Assembly (NCBI GenBank): GCA_900549535.1
Contig: UROR01000036.1
Span: 1 to 16,525 of the forward strand
Reading direction: 5' to 3'
Source: an uncultured Collinsella sp.
GTDB taxonomy: Bacteria; Actinomycetota; Coriobacteriia; Coriobacteriales; Coriobacteriaceae
DNA: 16,525 nt
Below the pieces are notes generated by a model. The model saw only the letters and a list, made by a program, of their open reading frames with translations, did not search any database and was not told the DNA's origin. Below are positions 1 through 6,103 of the stretch, one piece after another (the stretch's first letter is position 1; every line of letters begins with the position of its first letter). Made by a program: the position numbers and the translations under genes.

Positions 1-1
1 G

Positions 2-28
2 GACCCGTACCCGTTCTGGCTGGATTAA
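2..28 (+). CDS. Possible C-terminal tail of an upstream gene (partial)
   Basis: Frame 2 reads DPYPFWLD and then a TAA stop at 26-28. A hairpin follows about 50 bases later, and the next gene is convergent, so the end of a plus-strand gene is expected about here. Only eight residues are visible. No family can be named, and the reading could be chance. Confidence 0.25.
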   Translation, partial: DPYPFWLD

Positions 29-75
29 TGGATGGAAACGGATGTTCTATCGGGACACACATTTTGTCCTATAAG

Positions 76-101
76 CCGGCTCCGCATCAAGACGGAGCCG
101 G
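76..101 (+). terminator. Hairpin, possible terminator of the upstream plus-strand gene
   Basis: A perfect 9-bp GC-rich stem (76-84 with 93-101) has an 8-base loop. It is followed by GGCCTTGTTG, which is only weakly T-rich. It lies between the putative end of an upstream plus-strand gene and the convergent GntR gene. Confidence 0.4.
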
Positions 102-125
102 GCCTTGTTGCATTTGCCCAGATAA

Positions 126-162
126 AACCTGCCAAAATGAACCTGTCCCTTTTTGGCAGGTT
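126..162 (-). terminator. Terminator hairpin after the GntR gene, with loop motif AGGGACAG
   Basis: A perfect 12-bp inverted repeat (126-137 with 151-162) has a 13-base loop. Read in the sense of the GntR gene, the stem begins inside its TAA stop codon and is followed by TTATC, giving a short U tract. The loop starts AGGGACAGG, preceded by A residues of the stem. The same decamer AAAGGGACAG occurs in the hairpin at 9844-9875, so this may be a member of a dispersed repeat family as well as a terminator. Confidence 0.6.
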
Positions 163-892
163 AGCGGAGCTTGCTGGTCTCGAAGTACTCGGGGAACTGG
201 TCCAGAACCTCGGTTTGGTTGCGGAACATCATGTGCAGGTGCTTGCTGACCAAAAAGCTCGCTTCGATGGGGTCGCGACCGGCGATAGCGCGGCGAATCT
301 GCTTGTGCTCGTTCACGATGTCCTGATTGTCGAGAACCTGCGTGGCGGCGCGCAGCCAGCGGAAGCGCTCCAGGTCGGCATTGGTCTCTTCGAGCCACGA
401 CCACACGGTGCTGCGACATGCGATGCTAAAAATCATGTGATGCATGAGGTTGTCGCTCAAAAAGAAGCCGATGCGATCCTCCTCGGCCATGGCCTTTTCC
501 TGCAGCACGATGGCGCGGTCGAGCTGCTCGATGCCGGCCGACGTGGCGCGCGCACAGCACTCCACAATCACCTGCTTTTCCAGATGCTCGCGGATGTAAC
601 AGGCACTCTCGGCAAGGGTGAGGTTGATGGGTGAGACGTAGGTACCGCTCTGGGGCACGGTGCGCACCAGGCCCTCTTGCGCCAGACGCACCAGTGCCTC
701 GCGCACAGGGGTGCGCCCCATATCTAGGTCGTCGCAAAGTTGCTTGACGCCCAGCTTTTCGCCCGGCTTGTAGTCCAGGTAGACGATTTTGCGTCGAATG
801 GTGTGGTAGGACTGGTCCTGTAGGCTCGTTTCCTGCTCGCCGACGTGCATCGATTCTTCCATAGCGCCTCGCAACTGTTCTATCAAACTCAT
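161..892 (-). CDS. GntR-family transcriptional regulator, FCD (FadR-type) subfamily
   Basis: This 243-residue protein is probably a metabolite-responsive DNA-binding regulator. Residues about 25-90 form the GntR winged helix, with the hallmark stretch GRTPVREALVRLAQEGLV and a wing around SGTYVS. Residues about 93-222 form the all-helical FCD ligand domain. D147, H151 or H152, H196 and H218 fit the Asp/His metal-binding set of FCD proteins. The start is uncertain. The ATG at 892 has no clear ribosome site, while the in-frame ATGs at 862 (GAGG upstream) and 850 (GGAAG upstream) each have one and would leave the winged helix intact. The gene is divergent from the YeiH-type exporter at 1056, so regulation of that exporter and of itself is the simplest inference. 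The effector is unknown. Confidence 0.9.
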   Translation of the reverse strand: MSLIEQLRGAMEESMHVGEQETSLQDQSYHTIRRKIVYLDYKPGEKLGVKQLCDDLDMGRTPVREALVRLAQEGLVRTVPQSGTYVSPINLTLAESACYIREHLEKQVIVECCARATSAGIEQLDRAIVLQEKAMAEEDRIGFFLSDNLMHHMIFSIACRSTVWSWLEETNADLERFRWLRAATQVLDNQDIVNEHKQIRRAIAGRDPIEASFLVSKHLHMMFRNQTEVLDQFPEYFETSKLR

Positions 893-904
893 ATGTCAGT
901 TGTT

Positions 905-941
905 AATTATGCCGCGAATCAGCTCTCCGCGGTGGGTAATT
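905..941. promoter_or_regulatory. Imperfect dyad in the GntR/yeiH divergent intergenic region
   Basis: AATTA (905-909) and CCGCG (912-916) are mirrored by CGCGG (928-932) and TAATT (937-941). This gives two 5-bp arms with a small asymmetry. It lies in the 163-bp spacer between the divergent genes, just upstream of the GntR start, so it is a candidate operator. It does not match the classical FadR site, and no clear -35/-10 pair was found for either gene. Confidence 0.25.
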
Positions 942-1055
942 CGGCTGTTGCCTGAGAACTATTGCGGCATCTTAGTCTGTGTTTGCGCAAGGCCGCGCTC
1001 AATGTTGCCGTATCATAAGCCGTCGCAAACGTGAAATAGAAAGAAGGAATCCCAT

Positions 1056-2090
1056 ATGCAACTGGCAAATATCGTACGCGAGCGCTGGAAGGGCGTCTTG
1101 TTCTGCCTGATCATCGCCATTCCCGCGACGTTGCTCGGCAAACAGATTGAGGTGGTCGGTGGGCCGGTATTTGCCATCCTCTTTGGCATGGTCATGGCGC
1201 TCGTCTTTCCCAAGAATCGTCGCGAACAGCTCGCCGCCGGCGTCACCTATACGTCCAAAAAAGTCTTGCAGTACGCGGTTATCCTGCTTGGCTTTGGCAT
1301 GAACCTCTCCCAGATCCTGTCCAAGGGCGCCCAGTCGCTGCCGATTATCGTGGCGACAATCTCGACCTCGCTTGTCATCGCCTTTGTGCTCTGCCGCGTT
1401 ATGAACGTGCCGGGCAAGATCGCGACGCTTGTGGGTGTGGGTTCGTCGATTTGCGGCGGTTCTGCCATCGCCGCGACCGCACCCGTCATCGATGCCGACG
1501 ATCGCGAGATTGCCCAGGCCATTTCGGTCATCTTCCTGTTTAACGTTATCGCGGCGCTCGTGTTTCCGACGATCGGCGGCATGCTCGGGCTGACCAACGA
1601 GGGCTTTGGCCTGTTTGCCGGCACCGCCATCAACGACACCTCGTCCGTAACGGCTGCGGCGAGCGCCTGGGACAGCATGCATCCCGGCGCCAATGTGCTC
1701 GAGAGCGCCACGGTGGTCAAGCTCACCAGGACGCTGGCCATTATTCCCATCACGTTGGTCCTCGCATGCTGGCAGATGCATCTGGCACGCAAGGCCGGCG
1801 GCAACGCCAAAAGCACGTTCTCGCTTAAACGTGCGTTTCCCATGTTTGTGCTGTTCTTTGTGCTGGCGAGCGTGATCACCACGGTGCTTCAGCTTCCTGC
1901 ATCCATCACGGCGCCCATCAAGGAGCTGTCGAAGTTCTTTATTGTGATGGCCATGGCGGCTATTGGCTTTAATACCGATATCGTCGAGCTGGTCAAAAAG
2001 GGCGGCAAGCCCATCGTGCTGGGCTTTTGCTGCTGGATTGGCATTGCGTGCATGAGTTTAGGAATGCAACACGTACTGGGAATCTGGTAG
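1056..2090 (+). CDS. YeiH/UPF0324-family putative membrane exporter (putative sulfate exporter family)
   Basis: This 344-residue polytopic membrane protein belongs to the family (Pfam Cons_hypoth698) often labelled putative sulfate exporter. The function of most members is unproven. Hydrophobic segments run through the whole length, roughly 9 to 11 helices. Two family signatures are visible: GSSICGGSAIAATAPVI at 129-145 and AGTAINDTSSVTAAASAW at 188-205. AAGGA lies 7 bases before the ATG, so the start is well supported. Relatives are commonly paired with a divergent LysR-type regulator; here the divergent partner is a GntR/FCD protein. Transport of a sulfur oxyanion or organosulfonate-derived product is possible but is inference. 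Confidence 0.88.
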   Translation: MQLANIVRERWKGVLFCLIIAIPATLLGKQIEVVGGPVFAILFGMVMALVFPKNRREQLAAGVTYTSKKVLQYAVILLGFGMNLSQILSKGAQSLPIIVATISTSLVIAFVLCRVMNVPGKIATLVGVGSSICGGSAIAATAPVIDADDREIAQAISVIFLFNVIAALVFPTIGGMLGLTNEGFGLFAGTAINDTSSVTAAASAWDSMHPGANVLESATVVKLTRTLAIIPITLVLACWQMHLARKAGGNAKSTFSLKRAFPMFVLFFVLASVITTVLQLPASITAPIKELSKFFIVMAMAAIGFNTDIVELVKKGGKPIVLGFCCWIGIACMSLGMQHVLGIW

Positions 2091-2107
2091 AGAAGTAGCT
2101 TGTTTGC

Positions 2108-2128
2108 GTGCTGCGTGCTTCGTGCTGG
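2108..2128. repeat. Three tandem 7-mers (GTGCTNS)
   Basis: GTGCTGC, GTGCTTC and GTGCTGG lie head to tail just after the YeiH stop codon. It is a short degenerate tandem array with no evident function. Confidence 0.4.
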
Positions 2129-2149
2129 TGAGCGCATGCTTGCGGTGGA

Positions 2150-2238
2150 GCGATAGGAGCTCTTGCGGGTATGGCTTGTCCGCAGGTTTATAAGTCCCGA
2201 AGAGCTCTTATCGCCCCGCCAGGATGGCGATGCGGGGC
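2150..2238. repeat. Large inverted repeat with an abutting competing hairpin
   Basis: A 15-base arm (2150-2164) pairs with 2200-2214 with one G/A difference. The stem extends by four more pairs past a one-base bulge (2166-2169 with 2196-2199). A second perfect 7-bp stem (2213-2219 with 2232-2238) shares two bases with the first, so the two stems compete slightly. The element lies 60 bases after the YeiH gene and 126 bases before the next start. It could be a terminator for yeiH, an attenuator for the downstream regulator, or a mobile palindrome. No U tract follows either stem. Confidence 0.6.
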
Positions 2239-2313
2239 AACACCTATACTCGCAGGACGGCGCTTTCTGCCCTATAGTGTTTGGTAAGCAATATCGTTCA
2301 ATTTTGAAACACT

Positions 2314-2327
2314 CGGTCGTACGACCG
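2314..2327. promoter_or_regulatory. Perfect 14-bp palindrome, candidate operator
   Basis: CGGTCGTACGACCG is a perfect palindrome centred 43 bases before the ATG at 2364. Position and symmetry suggest a dimeric repressor site or autoregulation by the downstream Fis-type HTH protein. A TATAGT hexamer lies upstream at 2273-2278 but lacks a good -35 partner. Confidence 0.45.
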
Positions 2328-2363
2328 TCGGCGGTTGCACGACGCCGCGGACAGGGGCAAATC

Positions 2364-3581
2364 ATGGATAGCGATGCCAAACTGAACATCTTGACCGATG
2401 CCCTGGCTGCTGCCGGGGCCTCGGCATTGGCAATCGATGCGCATGGGGACGTCGCGATCTCGACCATGAATGACGCGGCGCTTGAGCGGGATGTGGCGGT
2501 TTTTGTCGCTGAGCGCCTCGACCGTATAGGAGACGGCGCGCGTCTGGTTATGGGGCGTGCGGGTACGCGCCTGAGCCTGACCGTTCGCCCCACCGACAAA
2601 GAGGGCGGGGGCCTTTGGGCCGTCGTGGTCCGCGAGGTGCGCGGTGCCGCGGCGCATGCGGGCGTCGAGTGGCTCAACGCCGACGAAGTTGAGGCCCGCT
2701 ACGAATCGAGCGCGTACGGCATCGTTGAGGGTGCCGCTGCGGTGGCTGCACCAGTTGCCGAGAGCTACGCGCGCGGTGTGCCCCTTATGCTCGAGGGTGA
2801 GCTGGGAGCGGGTCAGGTTGAGATCGCCAAGCGCCTCTATCTGGACGGTCCTTTTGCCGATCAGCCCTTTGTTTCCGTTGCGCTCGATGAACTCACCGAT
2901 CGCGGTTGGCGCCATATGCTCAAAAGCTCCGAATCGCCGCTGTTCCAAACGGGGCTGACCCTTTGCATTGAGGGCTGGAACGCGGTTGGCCCCCAGCGCC
3001 TCCGCGAGCTCGTTTCCACGATGGCCGACACCGCGTTGGCGACGCGCTGCCATGTGGTGCTGACGGCGAATGACATGCCGGGCGGCAGCGAAAGTGATCA
3101 AGCCGCCTTTGTGACCGAGCGCTTCGCCTGTGCGGTGAGCGTGGCGCCGGCAATCGCCGAGCAGGGAGCCGCGTCGACGAAGGTTGCGCGCTATTTGGAA
3201 TATCTCGCTGATGCATTTGGGACGGCAGCGCCCACGCTGTCTGCCGCGGCGACGAAGACGCTCGATGCTTACCGCTGGCCGCGCAACTATCTGCAGCTCC
3301 GCGAGGTCTCGGAACGACTGTATATATTGGTGGGGGCGGGCACGGTGGACCGCGCTGTGGCGGAGGAAGTGCTCGCCCAAGAGGACGTGATTAAGACCGC
3401 AACCTTTGGCGCCCCGACGCTCGAAAGTGACCTGTATATCCTGCGACCGCTGGCCGATACCGAGCGAGATATCGCGCATCTGGTTGTAGATCATCTCCAC
3501 GGCAACCGAACCCGTGCGGCGGAGGTGCTGGGCATAAGCCGTACCACGCTGTGGCGCTTGCTGAAGGACGATGACCGTTGA
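2364..3581 (+). CDS. Degenerate NtrC-like (sigma54-activator-related) regulator with Fis-type HTH
   Basis: This 405-residue protein appears to be a DNA-binding regulator derived from the NtrC/PspF AAA+ family. The start is the ATG preceded by AGGGG at 6 bases; the frame is open 67 codons further up but without a good site. Residues 1-125 are an unrecognised sensor-like domain. Residues 130-330 align by eye with the AAA+ core. The Walker-A region reads GELGAGQVE (146-153), with Gln where the ATP-binding Lys should be. Walker B reads TLCIEGW (199-205), so the Asp is lost. No GAFTGA sigma54-contact loop is visible. VVLTAND (231-237) resembles sensor I and YRWPRNYLQLREVSERLYIL (303-322) is a clear C-terminal lid. 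Residues 366-402 form a Fis-type HTH (RTRAAEVLGISRTTLWRLLK). I infer an ATP-independent DNA-binding role; the target is unknown. Confidence 0.75.
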   Translation: MDSDAKLNILTDALAAAGASALAIDAHGDVAISTMNDAALERDVAVFVAERLDRIGDGARLVMGRAGTRLSLTVRPTDKEGGGLWAVVVREVRGAAAHAGVEWLNADEVEARYESSAYGIVEGAAAVAAPVAESYARGVPLMLEGELGAGQVEIAKRLYLDGPFADQPFVSVALDELTDRGWRHMLKSSESPLFQTGLTLCIEGWNAVGPQRLRELVSTMADTALATRCHVVLTANDMPGGSESDQAAFVTERFACAVSVAPAIAEQGAASTKVARYLEYLADAFGTAAPTLSAAATKTLDAYRWPRNYLQLREVSERLYILVGAGTVDRAVAEEVLAQEDVIKTATFGAPTLESDLYILRPLADTERDIAHLVVDHLHGNRTRAAEVLGISRTTLWRLLKDDDR

Positions 3582-3592
3582 GCGAGGCGCCC

Positions 3593-3621
3593 GTGACCGC
3601 GCGCGACGCGTGTGCTACAGT
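3593..3621 (+). promoter_or_regulatory. Promoter for the membrane protein gene at 3666
   Basis: A -35 like GTGACC (3593-3598), a 17-base spacer and an extended -10 TGC-TACAGT (3613-3621) lie just after the upstream stop codon. The expected transcript start near 3628 lies after the upstream GTG at 3612, which supports the ATG at 3666 as the real start. Confidence 0.5.
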
Positions 3622-3665
3622 CCAAAGCGTTATTGTTTCGATTCGGTTACGGCGTGCGAGGGCAT

Positions 3666-4241
3666 ATGGCTGAGACTTCAAAACCGAGCCGCAGAAGGCG
3701 GAGTGCCGCGCCGGTCAACCGACGCACAACATCGGTGACGTGGGGTAAACACGCCTCGGGGTTTGATGGCTCGTTCAAGCGCACTAAATACGGCTATCCT
3801 TCGGCAAGCGCCCGCTTGGCAATGCAGGCAGAGTCCTCGCTGTGGGGCCGCAAACGCGTGGTGGGCTCAAAGCTCAAGCACGACGGAACGCTCGGCTACA
3901 TCAGCCGCGGGGCGGCTCGCCGCAGCGGGCTCAATCCCGCCGGCTGGCATCGCTACGTGCCGATCGTGGCCGCCGTTGCAGTGATCGTCATCGCACTCGC
4001 TGCGCTTGGCTATGCCGGCGGTGGCGCCAACTTGGACGCAGTGTTTAAATCGCCCGAGCTCGCGCATGCAGGTACAGAAGTTGTCGAGGGCGCTCAGACC
4101 CAGACGGGCGTCGCGCCCCAGCGTGGTATCGTTGCGGCGGCCTCCACCATCGCCGATGCGCAAAAGGACGAAGACAAGCAAGGCGACGACGCCGAAACGG
4201 CCCAGGCAAATGAAACGGCAACAACTCCATCGGCGGGATAA
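3666..4241 (+). CDS. Small bitopic membrane protein, basic N-terminus and acidic C-terminus; unknown function
   Basis: I do not recognise the family. The 191-residue product has a strongly basic N-terminal region (about 1-95, with RRRR at 9-12 and many Arg/Lys). One hydrophobic helix spans about 98-119 (YVPIVAAVAVIVIALAALGY). A polar, Ala- and Asp/Glu-rich tail of about 70 residues follows. By the positive-inside rule the basic part should be cytoplasmic and the acidic tail outside. No signal peptidase or lipobox motif is seen. The ATG at 3666 has GAGGG 3 bases upstream, a rather short spacing. It follows the NtrC-like regulator in the same direction by 84 bases but appears to have its own promoter. 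Confidence 0.7.
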   Translation: MAETSKPSRRRRSAAPVNRRTTSVTWGKHASGFDGSFKRTKYGYPSASARLAMQAESSLWGRKRVVGSKLKHDGTLGYISRGAARRSGLNPAGWHRYVPIVAAVAVIVIALAALGYAGGGANLDAVFKSPELAHAGTEVVEGAQTQTGVAPQRGIVAAASTIADAQKDEDKQGDDAETAQANETATTPSAG

Positions 4242-4285
4242 GTTGCGAGTGGGGCAGCAAATTTGGGACGGGGCCTTTCAGCGGG

Positions 4286-4309
4286 TCCGCCGTTCGGTAG
4301 AACGGCGGA
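4286..4309. terminator. Convergent-gene hairpin
   Basis: A perfect 10-bp stem (4286-4295 with 4300-4309) closes a GGTA loop. It sits between the convergent ends of the membrane protein gene (stop at 4241) and the nitroreductase gene (stop at 4315). No real U tract is present on either strand, so strength is uncertain, but the position fits a shared terminator. Confidence 0.55.
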
Positions 4310-4314
4310 ACTAA

Positions 4315-4836
4315 TTACTTTACGTACACCACGTTGTCGCGGCGCGGCTTTGCCTCGGGTAGCGTGTCCTCGGCGTAGCCAAGAATGCAGTTACCGACAC
4401 CGCGCAGGCTGCCGTCGGCGGGCAGGCCCCAGCTGGCCAGCAGCTCCAGGCCCTCGGGCGAGTCAAAGACCTCATGCGCGCGGTGAATCCAGCACGAATC
4501 GACACCCAGTGCATAGGCGGCGTTGAGCAGGTTGCCCATGGCGAGCGAGCCGTCTTCCAGATGTGTGGGCACGCTGCGGTCAACCAGCACCACCACAACG
4601 GTCTTGGCGCCATAGAAGGGGTCGCTGTTGCTGCCCATGACCTGGGCGTTGAGCTGTGAGAGACGCTCGACGGTCGCGGGGTCGGTGACGGCGACAAACG
4701 TCACCGGTTGGCGGCCCATGCCGCTCGGTGCATATTGGCCGGCTTCGATAATACGCGCAAGCTTTTCGGCCTCGACGGGACGATCGCTGTAGTTGCGGCA
4801 GCTGCGGCGGTGAATGAGCGCTTCGATGGTCTCCAT
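4315..4836 (-). CDS. Nitroreductase-family FMN-dependent oxidoreductase
   Basis: This 173-residue protein belongs to the short, single-domain nitroreductase family. These enzymes use FMN and NAD(P)H to reduce nitro, quinone or other electrophilic substrates. The N-terminal FMN-phosphate motif is HRRSCRNYSDRPVE (about 9-22), followed by EAGQYAPSGMGRQPVTFVAV. GNLLNAAYALGVDSCWIHRA lies in the middle, and the GYAEDTLPEAKPRRDNVVYVK tail is typical. The start is the ATG at 4836, which has AAGGAG 5 bases upstream. The frame extends 32 codons further but the extra segment is not conserved-looking. The physiological substrate cannot be read from sequence. It is a single gene facing away from the 96-aa protein at 5131. 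Confidence 0.9.
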   Translation of the reverse strand: METIEALIHRRSCRNYSDRPVEAEKLARIIEAGQYAPSGMGRQPVTFVAVTDPATVERLSQLNAQVMGSNSDPFYGAKTVVVVLVDRSVPTHLEDGSLAMGNLLNAAYALGVDSCWIHRAHEVFDSPEGLELLASWGLPADGSLRGVGNCILGYAEDTLPEAKPRRDNVVYVK

Positions 4837-5072
4837 GGTGTCTCCTTGCGGTGGCGTTGCAGATGCCCCGTTCATACCCGTCGGGCTCAAACGATAGACG
4901 GTCAATTGCCCGGCCAAAAGGATAGATTCCAATTGGGAAAGTAGGTTTGCATAAAAGTACCTTCAGAATGTGACAAACAAATGGGATGGTTAAACGTTTT
5001 ATCCCGTCTACCCTGCGGTTTTTTACCACTTGCCTAAATGACGAACGCATAACCTCTGATAAAGGTTTTACT

Positions 5073-5124
5073 AAAGGAGGACCAACGTTTATCAATGCGC
5101 CGTGGTGGCGCCGGGCCAGGAGGT
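5073..5124 (+). promoter_or_regulatory. Two strong Shine-Dalgarno sites in tandem
   Basis: AAAGGAGG (5073-5080) lies 14 bases before the ATG at 5095. AGGAGGT (5118-5124) lies 6 bases before the in-frame ATG at 5131. A small stem (5097-5101 with 5107-5111) sits between them. The second site decides the start used here. The first has no well-spaced start codon. Confidence 0.55.
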
Positions 5125-5130
5125 AACATC

Positions 5131-5421
5131 ATGTTCCAGGCTGGAGATGTCGTCGAGACCGACTTCGAAGGATTTCTGAAGCTGCTGCGTTCCAAGACGC
5201 GCGCTTTCGTGTCGATCAACGATCACGAGTACTACATCACGCACACCGATGGCTATTGGCGTGTTCAGGATTGCGAGGCCCTCAACGACAAGGGCCACTT
5301 TACTGACTGCTCCGAGCTGGTCAACACGGTCTGCGAGGTCGTCGAGCTGCCGTGGATTGCCGGCAAGAGCCTGCATGACAGCTTCTCGGGCGCTACGGTC
5401 TATGAGGCCGTCGCCGCTTAA
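5131..5421 (+). CDS. Small cytoplasmic protein of unknown function (96 aa)
   Basis: I do not recognise this family. The product is 96 residues, acidic, without membrane segment or signal peptide. It begins MFQAGDVVETDFEGFLKLL and contains aromatic-rich stretches (HEYYITHTDGYWRV) that suggest a compact alpha/beta fold. The start has an excellent AGGAGGT site at 6 bases, and codon use matches neighbouring genes. A strong terminator follows by 27 bases, so it appears to be a monocistronic gene. An in-frame ATG at 5095 would add 12 Gly/Arg-rich residues that look unlike protein. Confidence 0.75.
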   Translation: MFQAGDVVETDFEGFLKLLRSKTRAFVSINDHEYYITHTDGYWRVQDCEALNDKGHFTDCSELVNTVCEVVELPWIAGKSLHDSFSGATVYEAVAA

Positions 5422-5447
5422 CAGGCAATAAAACTCGATTTTCACGT

Positions 5448-5484
5448 GACCGCTGGCGCCGCCCCCGCGCCGGCGGTCTTTTTC
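5448..5484 (+). terminator. Rho-independent terminator after the 96-aa gene
   Basis: A 12-bp stem with one G-U pair (5448-5459 with 5467-5478) and a C-rich loop is followed directly by TTTTT. It separates the small gene from the MarR/ABC operon. Confidence 0.85.
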
Positions 5485-5526
5485 TGCCGATAGGCCATAA
5501 AAGTGCACGCATTTGCGGAGAGCCTG

Positions 5527-5555
5527 TTGACGATAGTCAAAACTCGGACTAATCT
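5527..5555 (+). promoter_or_regulatory. Promoter of the marR-ABC operon
   Basis: TTGACG (5527-5532), a 17-base spacer and TAATCT (5550-5555, fitting the TANNNT -10 pattern of actinobacteria) predict a transcript start near 5562. The spacer holds the first of two operator-like repeats. Confidence 0.6.
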
Positions 5556-5584
5556 AGAGACACAAAATTGGTCAAAACTCGGAC
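5536..5584 (+). promoter_or_regulatory. Two tandem operator-like 14-mers (candidate MarR operators)
   Basis: GTCAAAACTCGGAC occurs at 5536-5549 and again at 5571-5584, 35 bases apart. Each copy is itself a dyad, GTC-N8-GAC; the first extends to TAGTC-N8-GACTA. Copy one fills the spacer between the -35 and -10 hexamers. Copy two lies just downstream of the predicted transcript start. This layout fits autorepression by the MarR protein encoded 19 bases further on. Confidence 0.6.
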
Positions 5585-5602
5585 AATCGAATGGTGGGAT
5601 AG

Positions 5603-6103
5603 ATGAATAGTGCGGTTACACTGGTCGACTTCGACCGGTTGCTCAATGGACTCGACCATATCTATTCGGAGTTCTCGCGCGCCTGCGGCCTTTCGGACTG
5701 CGCTTACTGGATGCTCGTTGATACCAGCACGGCGGGCGGCAGTATTGCCGTAAGCCGTCTGACAAGCGAATGGTTCTACAGCAAGCAGACCATCAACTCG
5801 GCAATTAAAACCTTGACGGCGCGGGGCTTCGCAACGTTGGAGTTTGCCGAAGGCAGTCGTAAGAACAAGGTTGTGAGCCTGACCGAAGAGGGCAGGCGAT
5901 TTGCCGAGCGTTATGCGCTGCCGGCACTCAAGGCCGAGCAGCGAGCCTTTGGCGCGCTTGAGCCGTGTGAGCAGCGCGAGATTATGCGCTTGATCGGCAA
6001 ATTCTCTCAGGTGCTCGGCGAGGAGTGCGATGCCTTTAAGCAGCATATCGCTGCCGAGAGCCAAGCCGAGAATCAAGGTGAGGGGGAGTCGTGCGAGTGC
6101 TAA
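5603..6103 (+). CDS. MarR-family transcriptional regulator of the adjacent ABC exporter
   Basis: This 166-residue winged-helix regulator is likely the local repressor of the operon. The DNA-binding part spans about residues 45-100: the recognition helix region is WFYSKQTINSAIKTLTARGFATLEF and the wing is EGSRKNKVVSLTEEG (about 82-96). The preceding and following helices would form the dimer interface. GGTGGG lies 4 bases before the ATG. Its stop overlaps the next gene. Two repeated operator-like sites sit in the promoter, so autorepression relieved by a substrate of the exporter is the simple model. The C-terminal 20 residues are Glu/Gln-rich and end CEC. Confidence 0.9.
   Translation: MNSAVTLVDFDRLLNGLDHIYSEFSRACGLSDCAYWMLVDTSTAGGSIAVSRLTSEWFYSKQTINSAIKTLTARGFATLEFAEGSRKNKVVSLTEEGRRFAERYALPALKAEQRAFGALEPCEQREIMRLIGKFSQVLGEECDAFKQHIAAESQAENQGEGESCEC

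Noticed and set aside
2298..3500. Long open frame antisense to the NtrC-like regulator
   Set aside because: It mirrors GC-rich codons of the plus-strand gene, which has recognisable domains; the antisense product is Arg/His-rich and resembles nothing.
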